From contig JAPEUQ010000007.1 in NCBI GenBank assembly GCA_027946365.1, positions 1,054,001 through 1,118,000 of the forward strand: DNA of 64,000 bases. Direction: 5' to 3'. Shown here in pieces: positions 1-11,833 of the stretch. Numbering within the stretch: position 1 is the first letter of the stretch; each line of letters starts with the position of its first letter. The notes under the pieces were generated by a model. It worked only from the letters and a program-made list of their open reading frames with translations, made no database searches and was not told the origin of the DNA. A program made the translations under genes and the position numbers. The stretch is from Kalmusia sp. IMI 367209 (lineage: Eukaryota > Ascomycota > Dothideomycetes > Pleosporales > Didymosphaeriaceae).

Positions 1-1498
1 AATCAGTACAACTACTCCAGCCCAAATGCGCGGCCAGCGAGAGACCTCGACCAGAATGTCACCAAGGAAGAGCAGGAAGACTACGATCGGAAGCTGAAGA
101 ACGAGGTCAAGGAAAGGCAGATACGAGCGCCTTGGAATCGGGATGGCAGTGACACGCCGCCAGTGGCGCGTCAGAGGAACGCCGGCGCCATGACGAAGGG
201 TAGCGTACCCCTGCTCGCATTCTAGTGTTGCAATTGCTGACAATTGAGAACAGGAAAGCTCTTAACAACACCTTCACGCATGCTTAAGCTCATCCTACCA
301 TTGACGACTAAAGACATGAACAGCGACCGCAAAGACGTTGAGCCGCTCGCTCTCCTCGTACATCCACAGCAGCCTCTCTCTTACCTCGAACGCCTTGTAC
401 AAGCCGAGCTTCCTTCACTGAAGGATGAAAATGGCCACGAGCGTATACCAAATGTGTACTTCCGTGCTGAAGACTCCATGCAAGACAGCATAGAACCCTC
501 AAAGGCTGAGAAGACGCCCGAGAGTAAAGCTAGCGAGACGCTAGAAGAGCAAGAAGGGGAACAAGATTTTGAGAAGGTTGATGAGTTCAGATTCGATGGC
601 AAAACAGAAAAGACTGGAAAATTGGCTGCGGCGGATAGGAAGACACCAGATGAGGCAGCCCAATTGCGAGGCGGGCATGGCCAGGGTGGAGTAGAATCAT
701 ACTCGGGGCTTGGACATGAAGCACCAGCTTCTCGGAAAGGAGAGCGCAAGTTTGTGCGTTGGTCTAGCAGTACTGAGATAGGGGACTTCATCCGCGACGC
801 CGCGCGAGGACAAGAGTTTGCGGTCGAGATTGAAGGTGCACCGAACGACATTCGTGTCGGTGTCCCTAGCTTCAACGATCGAACCTATTACCTACGGATG
901 AGGCTAAGAAAGATATCAAAGAACATCGCAGGTATGGCGGAGGTGAAGAAGGAGTGTGATCACCTTGCGCACAAAGCGGCCCAGCGCGTGGCTATGGGCG
1001 GCTTCGGTATTCTCTGCGGATGGTGGTATCTCGTCTATCGCCTCACATTCGAGACTGACCTTGGCTGGGACGTCATGGAGCCAGTGACGGTATGCTACGC
1101 CACATATCTTTCTTTCTGCGTATCTAACTGATTGAAAATAGTACCTCGTCGGTCTCAGCACGCTCATTGGCGGTTACGTCTGGTTTCTCTACCACAATCG
1201 CGAAGTCTCCTACCGCTCCGCCATGAACTTCACCATCTCACGTCGACAGCAGAAACTCTACACCCAGCGCGGCTTCGACCTGCGTCAGTGGGAGACATTG
1301 ATTGAAGAAGGTAACGCGCTGCGCAAGGAGATCAAGGCTGTCGCAAATGAGTACGATGTCGAGTGGGATGAGGTACAGGACGAGCACCAGGACGAGAAGG
1401 TTGCTGAGGCGCTGCGGAAGGACCGTAAGAAGAAGAATCAGAAGGCGAAGGACGATGATGCAAAGGACGATAAGGAGGCAGGAAAGAGTGAGAACTGA
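1..1498 (+). CDS. Mitochondrial calcium uniporter (MCU family), 5'-truncated by window edge
   Basis: Pore subunit of the inner-membrane calcium uniporter, which moves Ca2+ into the matrix. The exons read are 1-199, 254-1089 and 1142-1498. Intron 200-253 has a CTGAC branch site; intron 1090-1141 has CTAAC. Without the first intron the upstream frame would stop at 225 and the downstream part would lack a start, so the two pieces are one gene. The C-terminal half holds two hydrophobic helices flanking WDVMEP, the family's selectivity-filter motif (usually W-D-I-M-E-P), followed by a charged coiled-coil-like tail ending at 1498. The N-terminal part is acidic and hydrophilic, as in fungal members. 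The true start and targeting peptide lie before base 1. The family assignment is firm; the exact N terminus is unknown. Confidence 0.92.
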
Positions 1499-2250
1499 GG
1501 TCCGAATATTGTTAAGCGAGGCGTTTGGGTACATTGTTTTCCAAGGCATTTTAGATCGGTACACATCTTGGCATGGTGGCTCTATACCCCATAGCATTAG
1601 CATATGTCTGTTTGACTAGTATACATGACTTTTATTCAGCTGTTTCTCTAGGATTGAAGCTTCACATCAGCGGCTAAAGACACTGCTGCTATTCAATATA
1701 TGTGCAAAATTCCTACGCACGACAGAAATATCTTAAACTTCCCAGCCCTCGCTTAAGCGTCACCAAACATGCAACTCGCTCATATCATGCTCGTTCTGGC
1801 GCTCAAACATACTCCTCGTGAGAATGTACAGATATGTGCTCATTTTGGAGCATACAGGTACAGCATATAAAGACAGCACTCTCCAAACAGCGTTCTTGAA
1901 ACACCCTTCCACCAGAGCCATATGTTAATCCCCGACACGATGGTACCGATCGAGCATACTAAGCTACCACATTGTGCTTGTGCTTCAATTTTTAGTCATG
2001 AGAGTCGGTTCATCAATCACCGGTCCTATTGGAGTTGCAGCAACTCGACTGGGACAGCCGACTTGACCCACAACACGCCGGTAGGACGAAGAGACACGCA
2101 CAACTCAATCGGATATTATCAACATGAAGACAAAAGAACATGATATAGTGAACGATAACATCGACAAGAAACGCCCGAGGCATAGCCCCATGCATAGCCC
2201 CATGCAATATGCTACCATCATCATCATCGTCGTCGTCGTCGTCATCACAT
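1499..2250. other. Convergent intergenic region, no gene seen
   Basis: 3' flanks of the uniporter (+) and laccase (-) genes. It contains a tandem 12-base repeat (gcatagccccat twice, about 2179-2204) and the trinucleotide tract listed separately. No supported coding frame was found. Confidence 0.6.
2217..2246. repeat. Trinucleotide microsatellite (atc)n/(gtc)n
   Basis: About ten trinucleotide units switching from atc to gtc and back, ending four bases before the laccase stop codon, so inside the laccase 3' UTR. Confidence 0.9.
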
Positions 2251-4264
2251 CTAACCCTTGACAAACTTCAGCCCCGAATCCTCCTTCGGATACGGCATCG
2301 TCTTCTGATAAGCCGTCCACTTGCTACACCCATTATTCCACGCCGCGTCACCCAGCGGCGCCTGGTCCTTCGCCTCGAGGAACTGCACGGCCAGCCCTTC
2401 GGACACGTGCCACGCGATATGGCAGTGCATCAGCCACGCCCCAGGGTTGTCTGTGGGGAAAGCGATGGCGAGCCAGCCGCCGCCAGGAAGCAGAGCGACG
2501 TCGCGGCGCGTGGGGTTCTGCCATGTGAGGGTGGAGGGGGAGGAGGACGTGTCGAAGACGCCTTGGCCGCGGCCGAGGACGTAGAAGTCGTGCCCGTGGA
2601 GGTGGATGGGGTGTGGGATGGGGACTCGCGTGTTGGCTGGTTCTTGGATGATCCAGTATGTCCACTGTGGGGGTGTTAGCCATGTCGAACGGTGAGTCTC
2701 GAGACGGAGGGTAAGGAAAGATGAACGTACGATTCCTTCCGTTGGAAGCTCGATCAGGTTGTAAGCTGATGGGTAGCTGGTGTTCTTGGTCGCCACATAT
2801 TCGAGCGTGGGGTCTTGCCATTCTACGTTGATGGCTGTGAGATTGATGCTCCAGACGACGATGTTCTGGCCGTTGGTGGTCACTGTAGTGGATATGTCGA
2901 CGTTGAGGTTCTTCACTTGGTTCATGAAGGCTGTCTGGTCGACGGTGTTCTTCACCCAGGGTACTAGGTTCGAGTTGTCGGGCTCGTTGCAGTCCTGCGG
3001 GAGAGATCCTGCACTCGAGGTCGGCATGGCATTCTGATCTGGAGCGTCTTTATACGAGAAGATGGCGAGAGCATCCGGATTACTGTTCCCGCTGGCACAG
3101 GCAGCAACTGCACTCGCGCGGAACCAGTATGTACCGGCTGCTTGGTTTGTGGTGAAAATCACGTCGTAGCGCTGCCCGACGCTGATGAGGATCGAGTTAG
3201 TGACCCAGGGCTTGACGGGAACGAGATCGCTAGTAATGACCTTGAATACTGTAAGTAATCAATAACTTCTTCGTGATAGAAGTGTCTTACCGTGAATTGA
3301 TGGTTATCAAGGGAAACGCGAATAGTGTTGTCGGCCGATGTGTTGATAAGCCTCAGCCGATATTTCTTATTCTTCTGGAGATTCTGAACTTTAGAGCGAC
3401 TACCTGTCTTACCATCAGGGCCGATGTTTGTTCCATTGATGAGCACAGTGTTGGCAACGGGCGGTCCTTGTCCAGCCTGTAAATTAGCATGTGCGAGAAG
3501 GCCTTGTTGCCAGGACGTCTTGTAATACCAGTCGGTGACGATATAAGGCCCGAGATCGTAATCGTAGTTTGATGAAGCTGGGCCGTTAATGACCAGTGCA
3601 CCAAAAGCACCGTCACCGTACTGTGCACTGAAGTGCGAATGGTACCAAGTAGTACCGAATTGCGTTGCTTTCCAGGTGTAGGTCTTAGTGTCTCCTGGAG
3701 CAAGCGGACACTCGGTGATTCCTCCCACGCCGTCTTGAGGACAGGTGCCTAACTGCCGGATGCCATGCCAATGGATTCCGGTACCGTTTCCAGGAACAGA
3801 ATTTTTTAGGGTAACTGAGACGGTGTCACCCCAGTCTAACATGTGTCAGCACCTTTCGCGAAAACAGCATGTTCCTAAAAGTTCCGGGTGTGGTACTGAC
3901 TGGCTGTTATCGTCGGTCCAGGAAACTGGCCGTTGATCTTCACACACGGTCTTGAATCAGAACCATCTGGATTACACGTGCTAGCAGTAAGCTCGAGATT
4001 GTATGAGACAACTTTGCCCGTTGAAGGCCATTTAGCGTCAAAGTCTGTGGCAGCACTGTAGCCATTCGACCAACAAGTCCTTGTCAAAGGACTATTCGTA
4101 CAAGCTGAATCTGCCACACGAGTCGACGTCGCTGCCTGGCGTTTGTCAATAGCGGTAGGACGCCCTCCTTCGCCCCACAAGATGTGATCAGGTGGTATTG
4201 TCTCTGCGAGAGATGTTGAAGCGTATGCCAACAGGCAGGTGTTAGCAATTGTTGCGACACGCAT
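2251..4264 (-). CDS. Secreted ascomycete laccase (multicopper oxidase)
   Basis: Oxidises phenolic substrates and reduces O2 to water; extracellular. Exons on the minus strand are 4264-3901, 3835-3291, 3240-2731 and 2664-2251 (610 aa); the introns are 50-66 bp. Residues 1-20 form a signal peptide (ends STSLA). The copper ligand motifs are all present: HWHG at about 143-146, WYHSH at about 185-189, HPIHLHGHDF at about 491-500 and HCHIAWH at about 553-559. The residue ten after the ligand Cys is Leu, the usual axial position type in ascomycete laccases. Near the C terminus is DSGL (about 602-605) followed by KFVKG. DSGL is the known processing/plug motif of ascomycete laccases, which suggests a short tail removed after secretion. 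The first intron splits the Asn codon of the conserved NWGD. The laccase call is firm; its physiological role (pigment, lignin, detoxification) cannot be told from sequence. Confidence 0.95.
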
Positions 4265-6653
4265 TTTGAAGAGCAGAATGACTGATGGAAGAAACGCTAG
4301 AGAAAAAGATGATCGTGACTAGGAACAATTGAAGAGCGGCAGGCGATACTAAATATTGATTCTGATTGAGGCGAGTCTACTCCGTACGGCAATGCTATTC
4401 CTGGACACCCACCGTCGAAGGCCAGATGCCACGACTATCCTTGATCAGTTCTTGTGACCAACTTCCAACAAGAACCAGCGTCATGTCGAGCGTAGGGCCT
4501 CTCACTCCGAAGTTTGTGGCTGGCCAGCATGCTAGGGCTGTGTGTAACGAGTGCGGTGGTCTGCGGCCGAATGCCAGGTACGAGGCGTTGACGAATAAGA
4601 ATGGAGTCGCGTTCCTAGGGCCGCAGTAGGATTCGGGTCCCCAAATATTGGGTTTTGTCGATCGAGCAAGGTTGATACGGATGCTTTTTGTGATGTGTTC
4701 AGCTGAAGCTTTGAGACTATCGACTACCTGCAGTAGTAGAGCCGCGTCGGAACGAGCGGACCCTGCGCGATCATGCACATGCGCATTTGATCGGCTTATA
4801 CGTATGTTACACTATAAACGTTGCAGCCTTACAGTCTGGCCGGCATTTAGAATGTTCCACGAGCTGCTCATTCAAATGCTATTCCTCTACTTGCATAAAC
4901 TCGACTACGTGCTGTACCACCATCTTGCCTGCTGATGAAATGGTAGATGATAGAAAATCCAAGCTTTTTGATAGTGATTTTCGTTGTCTATTTGTTTTCA
5001 TATAGTGTTTGACCACAATGTACACACCATATGAGTTGTACAATGGAGTAGGGAGGTCGCTGGGTTTCTTGACGTTCGGATACGTAAGAAGATTCGAAAC
5101 GTCGCTAAATGGAAGTATCGATGAGTTCTCTGTCAAGTGAGGGAGCATATGGGACCAGCGTCATCGTAATTTACCAATGTAGGAGCGTTTTGCTGTGTTT
5201 AGCATGCTCTCATCCCGCTTCCGATGACATCGGCGATGAATGAGCGAGCCAATCGTGGGAAGGACGTAAGCGAGGCGCCCAATATGGAATAGCGTACTAC
5301 CCAATTCGGACAAGTAAGACCGGGTGTTAGCCCATCGCCGACCTCGTTTTTCACCGGCACGTTGCTCGGATTGCTAGTCTCGATACATGTGCGTCTGACG
5401 TGGTCTTACACGGATGTCGCTTGTCACATACCGCGCAACTATCTGTGCTTTCCGATATTCTTCTCCTAAGCCCACCTTGGGTTCATATGAAGGTGACGAG
5501 GCTTTGCGTATACCATCTCCAGCACAACCTCGCATCTTGGGGCTTTCTCAGCATCATTTCATCAAGCGATGACACTCAATTCAATATCCGAACCAAGTTA
5601 CCATCGAGAAAACGTTGGGGTTTAGCGGCGTTCCGTGGCGTTTAAAGTTCTCCGAACTCTGGCTCCCCACTAGTGTTTCCCGGCGCCACGGGTGGAGCCT
5701 GCAGTAGCCCTCAACTGATCCTCGACTCGACCCGAAAATGTGTGGAACATGATTCACACTGATGCTTCCGCTTCGTGGGAATGAAGAACGTACTAGGCGT
5801 ATCGATGCTAGCGCTGCTCTGGAGTTATTGAACACGCCTCCCCGGCAACATAGCCTTGGAGCAGCTTCGGCTTCGGCAATCCCATCGTGAACTCGTAAAC
5901 AGCTGGACTGATATTCAAGTGTGCTGTGCAATGGCATACTCACTACCTTTAGATATCATCCTGGCGTCAAAACATAGGAGAGCTAGCATTGCGATCCCGA
6001 ACGAACGAATAGTGAGATCGGAATGCCTGGCTGCCAACCATCGGGACTTTTACAGCTTCGTTTGATGCGCGTACACCTGCAGATATGAGCCTGTAATATG
6101 CAGGTCATTGTAAGATTACCTTGCGCCGGAGCCGCATGCACCAACCTCTTTGACACCTAAACAATCGCCCCTACGCGACCATCCTGGTAATTTGCTCGAG
6201 CGTCAACTGAAATCGTCAAAATGAGCGACAACTAGGCCTTCATTCCGCTCTTGACGATGTGTGCCGAAAGCTGAGAAGAGTCAGACTTGTTTCACGAGTT
6301 CTTGAGCGTCGAGGTGGCTCGCCCCACTCCAACCATTCGTGTATGCACTTGGCAAGCAATAGCCTGCTGCAAACATGTCATTCAGGATTTCAGCTATCGT
6401 AAACAGCTCTCACTGCATTGGGTCCACAAATGGAACAATGGCTGTCTGTTCCGGTTGTGGAGCCTCGTATTATCTAGGCACAGACACCTTCCGTGGATGC
6501 ACCTGCCAGGTGTTGGGAATGTAACACTGGGTTCCATTGAGCTTCATAAGTCTTTCATGTTCGCTCTAAAATTAGCCTGGATTCTTCCTCAACTGTGAAC
6601 TAAGTCATCTTTCTTATCCCTCGTTCAAATTGTGCTCACTCATCACATATACT
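4265..6653. other. Divergent intergenic region, 2.4 kb, no gene supported
   Basis: Upstream of the laccase on one side and the secreted Ser/Thr-type protein on the other, so it should contain both promoters. A TA-rich patch (ctaaatattga) lies about 85 bases upstream of the laccase start. Short open frames here show no protein-like composition. Confidence 0.5.
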
Positions 6654-8279
6654 ATGCCTCGTCTATCTAGATTTGCGACGGCTTTTGGCCTCGCAACTCT
6701 CAAAGGCCGTCGGGATGTAGAGCCCGGCGTAGCAGAATGCCATTCATATGGCATGGACTTTCAAAGTAATGGTTATTACTTTCAGAACTCACTTTCTAAT
6801 GATTATTTCACTTTCGTCGAACAATTCGAAGGTATACACCGACAGCCCCTTCACCATGGCGGCCTTGGTTCTAAATATTCGCAGACTGCAACCCTGATGT
6901 CGCATACAACGTTATTGTTGATCCCACAGGTAACCAGAACCTGTGCACGGAAACGAGTTTGACTCCTGATGATGTGGACATGCTCTCGACTTGCCCGCTA
7001 AGGAAGAATCAGCTTGTATCTGGAAATTGGTCAATCATTGTGATCAGCAACAACGGCGACGGGATTCCGCTAGCTGCGCAACGAGATTTCGTTCTCTCTG
7101 TTGGGCCCCAGATCACTTCTACAGTGAGATATTTATTTCCATCTTTGATTGTGGTCATCTGATTGTGTTCTCAAGGTAACTCCTACACTTACAGCTACGC
7201 GTATTATCAACCCTATTGTTAGTAAGTTTGGATGATCTCTCGTAGCTTTTTTTCATACTTAGATGTACAGATAGCACCGTCGTTTCAACAACAACTGATA
7301 CAAGCTATTTGAAACCAAGCACACTGACAGTCCCGTCTGCCACAGCTGTTAGTATTCAGTAGATCTGAATCTCTTCTTACTAACGTAAGCATTAGACTCC
7401 TACCACTACGGTCACTCCTAGGACCGTGACTTCATACTCAACCCACGCGTTGCTGACACTCAAGGTCCCAGTACGTTGTCCTGATGCTACGTGTACTATT
7501 CGCTAATATTGACTTGCCACCAGGTCTATACTTTCGACATCACAAAGTTCACAGCAACAAAGACTGCTAGTTGCAAGCTGCCCACACGACCAGCCACGTT
7601 CGACCGCCGCGCCGTAATTGTTCCGACAGTCGGGCCAGCAGCCTCAATCATCGACTCAATAGGCCTCAACTTCCGTCGCGATGCAGAGAGTAGGGAGCGT
7701 TTCTTGCAAGAAAGAGCTGCTAATCTTGCTCTGGTTGAGCGGGCACCCGATCCACAACCACTCATTGTCACCGAAGCAAATACGGAGAAATGGCCCACCT
7801 CCACAGCGACCTCGACCGGATCTACGATTACTGCTACGATCACCAGTGAGTTGAACGAGTCCTATTTTGAGGAAATATGTTCTGATACTTTGCGTTAGGC
7901 TTCTCTACTAGTCTTGCTACTCTCACACCTCCTCCTGTAACGGTATTTTCAGGAAAGGCGACTGCTTCCATGATCACAATTACGGCATCGACACCCACTC
8001 AAACCATAATACGATATGTCATTGCTACAGTTGTAAGTCAAGTTTGGGATACGTTCAAACTTTTACCATGTTCTGCCAGCTCTGGATCGAAACGGTTTGC
8101 TGACCAAAGTGTCAATCTACAGGGCACAACAACAAAAACAATTCATTACGCGTATACCATCCAGACAACCACTACTCCATCCGCCATTGCAGCCGCTTGC
8201 ACATCTGCTGGTGGTAAGCTTGTTCCAATCATATCCTCCAATGGCCCTGACTAACTTTGCCTCAGGGATCATTCATTGA
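6654..8279 (+). CDS. Probable secreted or wall-associated Thr-rich protein, intron-dense; function unknown
   Basis: Model of nine exons: 6654-6831, 6885-7123, 7176-7221, 7271-7347, 7396-7470, 7524-7845, 7899-8032, 8123-8213 and 8266-8279, 391 aa. Seven of the eight introns are 48-54 bp; the seventh is 90 bp. All phases close. The N-terminal domain (about residues 30-135) is Cys-containing and aromatic-rich. The rest is Thr/Ser/Pro-rich with many T-x-T repeats, typical of heavily O-glycosylated fungal surface proteins. An internal segment encoded by the sixth exon (about 205-310) is less repetitive, with RR and charged stretches (for example DRRAV, LNFRRD) that could be processing sites. The start MPRLSRFATAFGLA is only a weak signal peptide, so secretion is inferred. 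I do not recognise a named family. The last two tiny exons are the least certain part. Confidence 0.72.
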
Positions 8280-10087
8280 TTTGCTGAGTACTTAGTGCTT
8301 GCTCATTGTATGGTATCTTTTTGATAGTTCGCAATGGCGCTGCATGTTCTTGATAAAGCCAGATGTTAGGCGGAAGGCTAGATGCGCGGACTGGAGCATC
8401 GTCAGGGGTATTTATTGACAGCTATCAACCACACGTCATCTTCCGCACAGCATTGAGCGAGTACCAAATGGTATCCAAGACCGCGGAATATGTAGTCAAA
8501 TAAAGTGTAGATATCCAAGAAACGAATGCTTCCAAGTTACACGATGACTACGTTCACATAATACTTGGAGTTTAGACACGCACTTTCGGCAAGTGCACTG
8601 CATCCGCAGTCCCTGGTTGACACGCGCGTTTACATGCAGCTGCATTGCATGCTCATTACACTGGCGCCACCCGCCAATATTGACCGGGTTGTTGAGACGC
8701 CTCAACAGCACCCGCTCAACGCAGTCCACGCACCGTCCCAACCCCCATTGATTCCAATGGTCCGCTACCACCAAAGTTATGACGGCTCGTGGCACCATAC
8801 GGAGGAAGCGCACCTGGGTACCATGGGAAGCTGCGGTACCTTACATAACGGGCGGGCGGATCTGTTTGGTTGGCCGCAGGGGAGCCGGTACCCCTGTGTC
8901 TTTGAGCGGCACGATGACGCACGCTTTGGGGAGGCTACTGCAGGAACATTGCTTCTACCGCTGTCTTGAGCTGCAATGTCTTCACTGGTGCATGAAGCTG
9001 ATATAAGCATAGTATATCCAAGTATAAAGATGCCGGGATCAACCTTCACTAAACGGCGCGTTGTGTAACGCAATATCAGCGAGTTACAAGAAACAAAATT
9101 ACGAAGCGGACAAAAACACGTACCACAAGCAAGATAGCCCATCTTCAAGTTAGCCTCTCACCAGTCTTACCACCGAGGGAGTTACAGTCCGACCGTATCG
9201 CAAAGCCCTTCCTAATCGTCTTGCGGGATACAGCACATATGGAACTTGCGCAACCTCTTGCTAAGAGGCTGCGCAGCACAGTCATTCGGCTCATTGAAGA
9301 CGTTCCACAAGATTGTGTAGCAGCTCTCTGGTAAATTTGGCGTGTGCATGATGGAAAAGCGCAAAGAAGTTCTTCCGAGGTTAGTCAAAAGCTCGCTGAT
9401 AGAAGGCGCGGTGCAGCCAGCTCTTAGGTTACTGTTACCGAGCCACCTAACTGCTACTAGATAGGTGGTATGTGAAGAGGGCTCTCACTTTAATATACGA
9501 GTCGTTGAGCTGAAGCCGCAAGTCAACTATTTGCAGTAGTGGAAACATCTGCCTCGGCGGAGGTGAGCGAGTTTTGTACAATCCTAAGCGATGATAACAG
9601 CCATGAGCGATCCCGAACGCTTCTTCCCCCCTCACTAGAATGCAGGTTCCTCGTATGCTATAGAGATGGCACGTGGTGTGGCATACGGCAAGGACTACTG
9701 TAAATACTACAGCTTCTAAAACAATATTTCTACGATTCAAGCACTCTTCGTCACTCTAGTTTGAAGGTTAGTGCAACTACGCTTGATGAAGAAAGAAGAG
9801 GTAAAAGTCAGAGCTAAGAAATTGACTCAAAATTCATCAATCGTACATAGCCTCCGTTCGTGAACACGTAAGTGTGTATGCCTTCGGCAGCCGTAGTCAT
9901 ACCTCGGGCTCGAGCACAACCATACTATTCCCGTGTCTCTTCAAATAAGGCATAACATCTAAACCTTTCTCCGCTTATTTCGGAATCCAACACACCTACG
10001 AGCACATAGTCAAGAACCTCGTCGAAGAGATACTCGTTCCGTAACGCCATGCTTCTCGATACTAAAGAGAAAAGCCGAGAGACGAAT
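8280..10087. other. Intergenic region, 1.8 kb, no gene supported
   Basis: Lies between two 3' ends (the plus-strand secreted protein and the minus-strand WBP2-like gene). Open frames at about 8500-9150 overlap each other on both strands, with no recognisable domain and no consistent splice signals. A small inverted repeat around ggtaccatgg/ggtacc occurs near 8817-8841. Confidence 0.45.
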
Positions 10088-10989
10088 TCATTCCTTCGAG
10101 AGTGACCCCCTCGGACTGCGCAGTCTCCTCTCTAATTCATCCGCTACACTGCGCTGCTGCACTTCTTCGTACCCTGGCGGCGGATCTGATGGCGGCTGGA
10201 ATGTCTCCTGGCGCGGGCTTGATAAAGGAGGACTGGACCTGTTCGCTGTCGAATTCGTCCCGATGCTGCCCCTGCCTAGCGGCGGACTGGGTAGATTATC
10301 TGATATCCGCGTATGCTGCCGTGTGTCCTCGTAGGCCGGGAGATCTTCCAGATGCACCGAATTCATGTTTACGCCTGATAGCGCTCCGCCGCCTCGTCCA
10401 TCGCCGACATCCACCCCATCACCAGCATCCCTCGCTACGTCTACAGCCTGGCGGAGCCGCTCCCTCAGGCGATCAAAGATGGTCGCAAAATCGAACGCCC
10501 CGCCTTCTTTGAACTCCATGACGAGTTCTAGCTCTGAGTGCTCGGGTGGTATGCCTCCGCCATAGACGGGCTGTATCATGGCCTCCCATTTGTTTGCTCC
10601 GAACCAGGGGGCCGTAACACGAGAATCTGAGACATTGAGGATGGGCACGGCGAAGGATTGGAAATCCGGGGTAGGAGACACGGGGAGATATATCATCTAG
10701 GCGACCACAGTCAGCGGCGGGCACGTTATCCAACCGAGCGGAGACGAGGACATACCCTTCTATTTGTGAGGTATATTACGCCCGACTTGCATTGCTGCGA
10801 GTAGGCCTGGCTCGGGTGATTCCGACCGCTGGTCTGCAGCGAGAGGGTGGTGCGTGGTGGCGACTGGTACAGCGTCGTCTCTCCCGGCAGTGGCGTGTAC
10901 CCGCTGCCCTCCTGGAGCATGACCCAACTATTCTTCCGATTAGACAACTTGTTCTTCCGCATATTGGCTCTCACGAGGCCAACTGCCAT
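10088..10989 (-). CDS. WBP2-like protein (GRAM/PH-like domain with PPxY motif)
   Basis: Adaptor of the WW-domain-binding-protein-2 family, whose PPxY motifs recruit WW-domain proteins such as NEDD4-type ubiquitin ligases. Exon 1 is 10989-10756 and exon 2 is 10696-10088; intron 10697-10755 is 59 bp. The GRAM-like domain runs from NSWVML through the phrase AGGAFDF-like EFKEGGAFDF. It includes IYLTNRR just before the splice, then PVSPTPDFQSFAVPILN, the best-conserved stretch of the family. A low-complexity tail follows, with Pro/Ser runs and one clear PPGY motif (PPPGYEE). The N terminus is uncertain: ATG at 10989 is in frame, but 10974-10933 (gtgaga...gaag, 42 nt, with tctaat) may be a very short in-frame intron, which would join MAVGL directly to NSWVML. 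Both versions keep the same frame. Confidence 0.85.
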
Positions 10990-11833
10990 CGAACGATGAT
11001 CGGCGGTCCCAGCTGCGCGCAAGCTCCAATCCTTTTGCGTAGGCGATACGCTCGCGGGGTCAGAAGGCGCAGGGAGGGCCAGGCTCTCCCGCTCTCGGGT
11101 GACAAGGAGAATGGAAACTCACTTTATGGACATGTCTCTTTCTCTGCGGTGCCGCCACGGGCTCAAACTTTAAAGGAAGGCCGCGTTCGGGCGCCGCCTT
11201 AGCTCGGTGCGTCTCACCTTCTTGTCGCCGTGCTGGGTAGCGGTTTGCTGGAAGCGGAAACGCTGGACGAGGGGAAACGCACCACCACGCTGCCTGTCTA
11301 AGCTCGGAACCGTCTAGACACTGCGAGGCACAGCAAGATACAGCACGGGCCGGTGTCCGCGCCGAATCACGGTTGTGTGTGCGGCTAAGGCGCTGCGAGT
11401 GATACTGTATGAGGGAGGGCCGATTGCGGGGCAGCCGAGCAACGGAGAGGGGTTGCTGGTTGGGTTGTTGGCCGTTCGGTGGGTCGCTGTCCGCGGGTGT
11501 CGCCGGTCCGTCGCCAATCGCGGGTGGGCAATAAAACCGTCGCTGGGAAGAGGCTGCGAGGGGCAGATATATACGCGGCTATGGGTGGGGTGCACAGGAA
11601 TGGAGAGGCAGCAGGTTTCAAGAGCAGCGGGTTGCCACTGCGATCGGCCGCATTGTTCGGCGATCTCGTGACGCGCATGCACCCGTTTGCCTCGCCTACT
11701 GTACATTATCGCGGGCTGTGTCTGATATCGCGTACTGTTTGGGGAAAAGACACACAGAATTATCGATTAATATACACCAACAAACCGCCACCACCACCAC
11801 CACCATCCTATCGTCACAACGGCTGACCGAGCA
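10990..11833. other. Intergenic region with WBP2-like promoter
   Basis: Holds the promoter of the WBP2-like gene and the 3' flank of the MACPF-like gene. It is GC-rich between about 11180 and 11700. A (cca)n tract lies at about 11788-11806. No supported gene. Confidence 0.5.
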
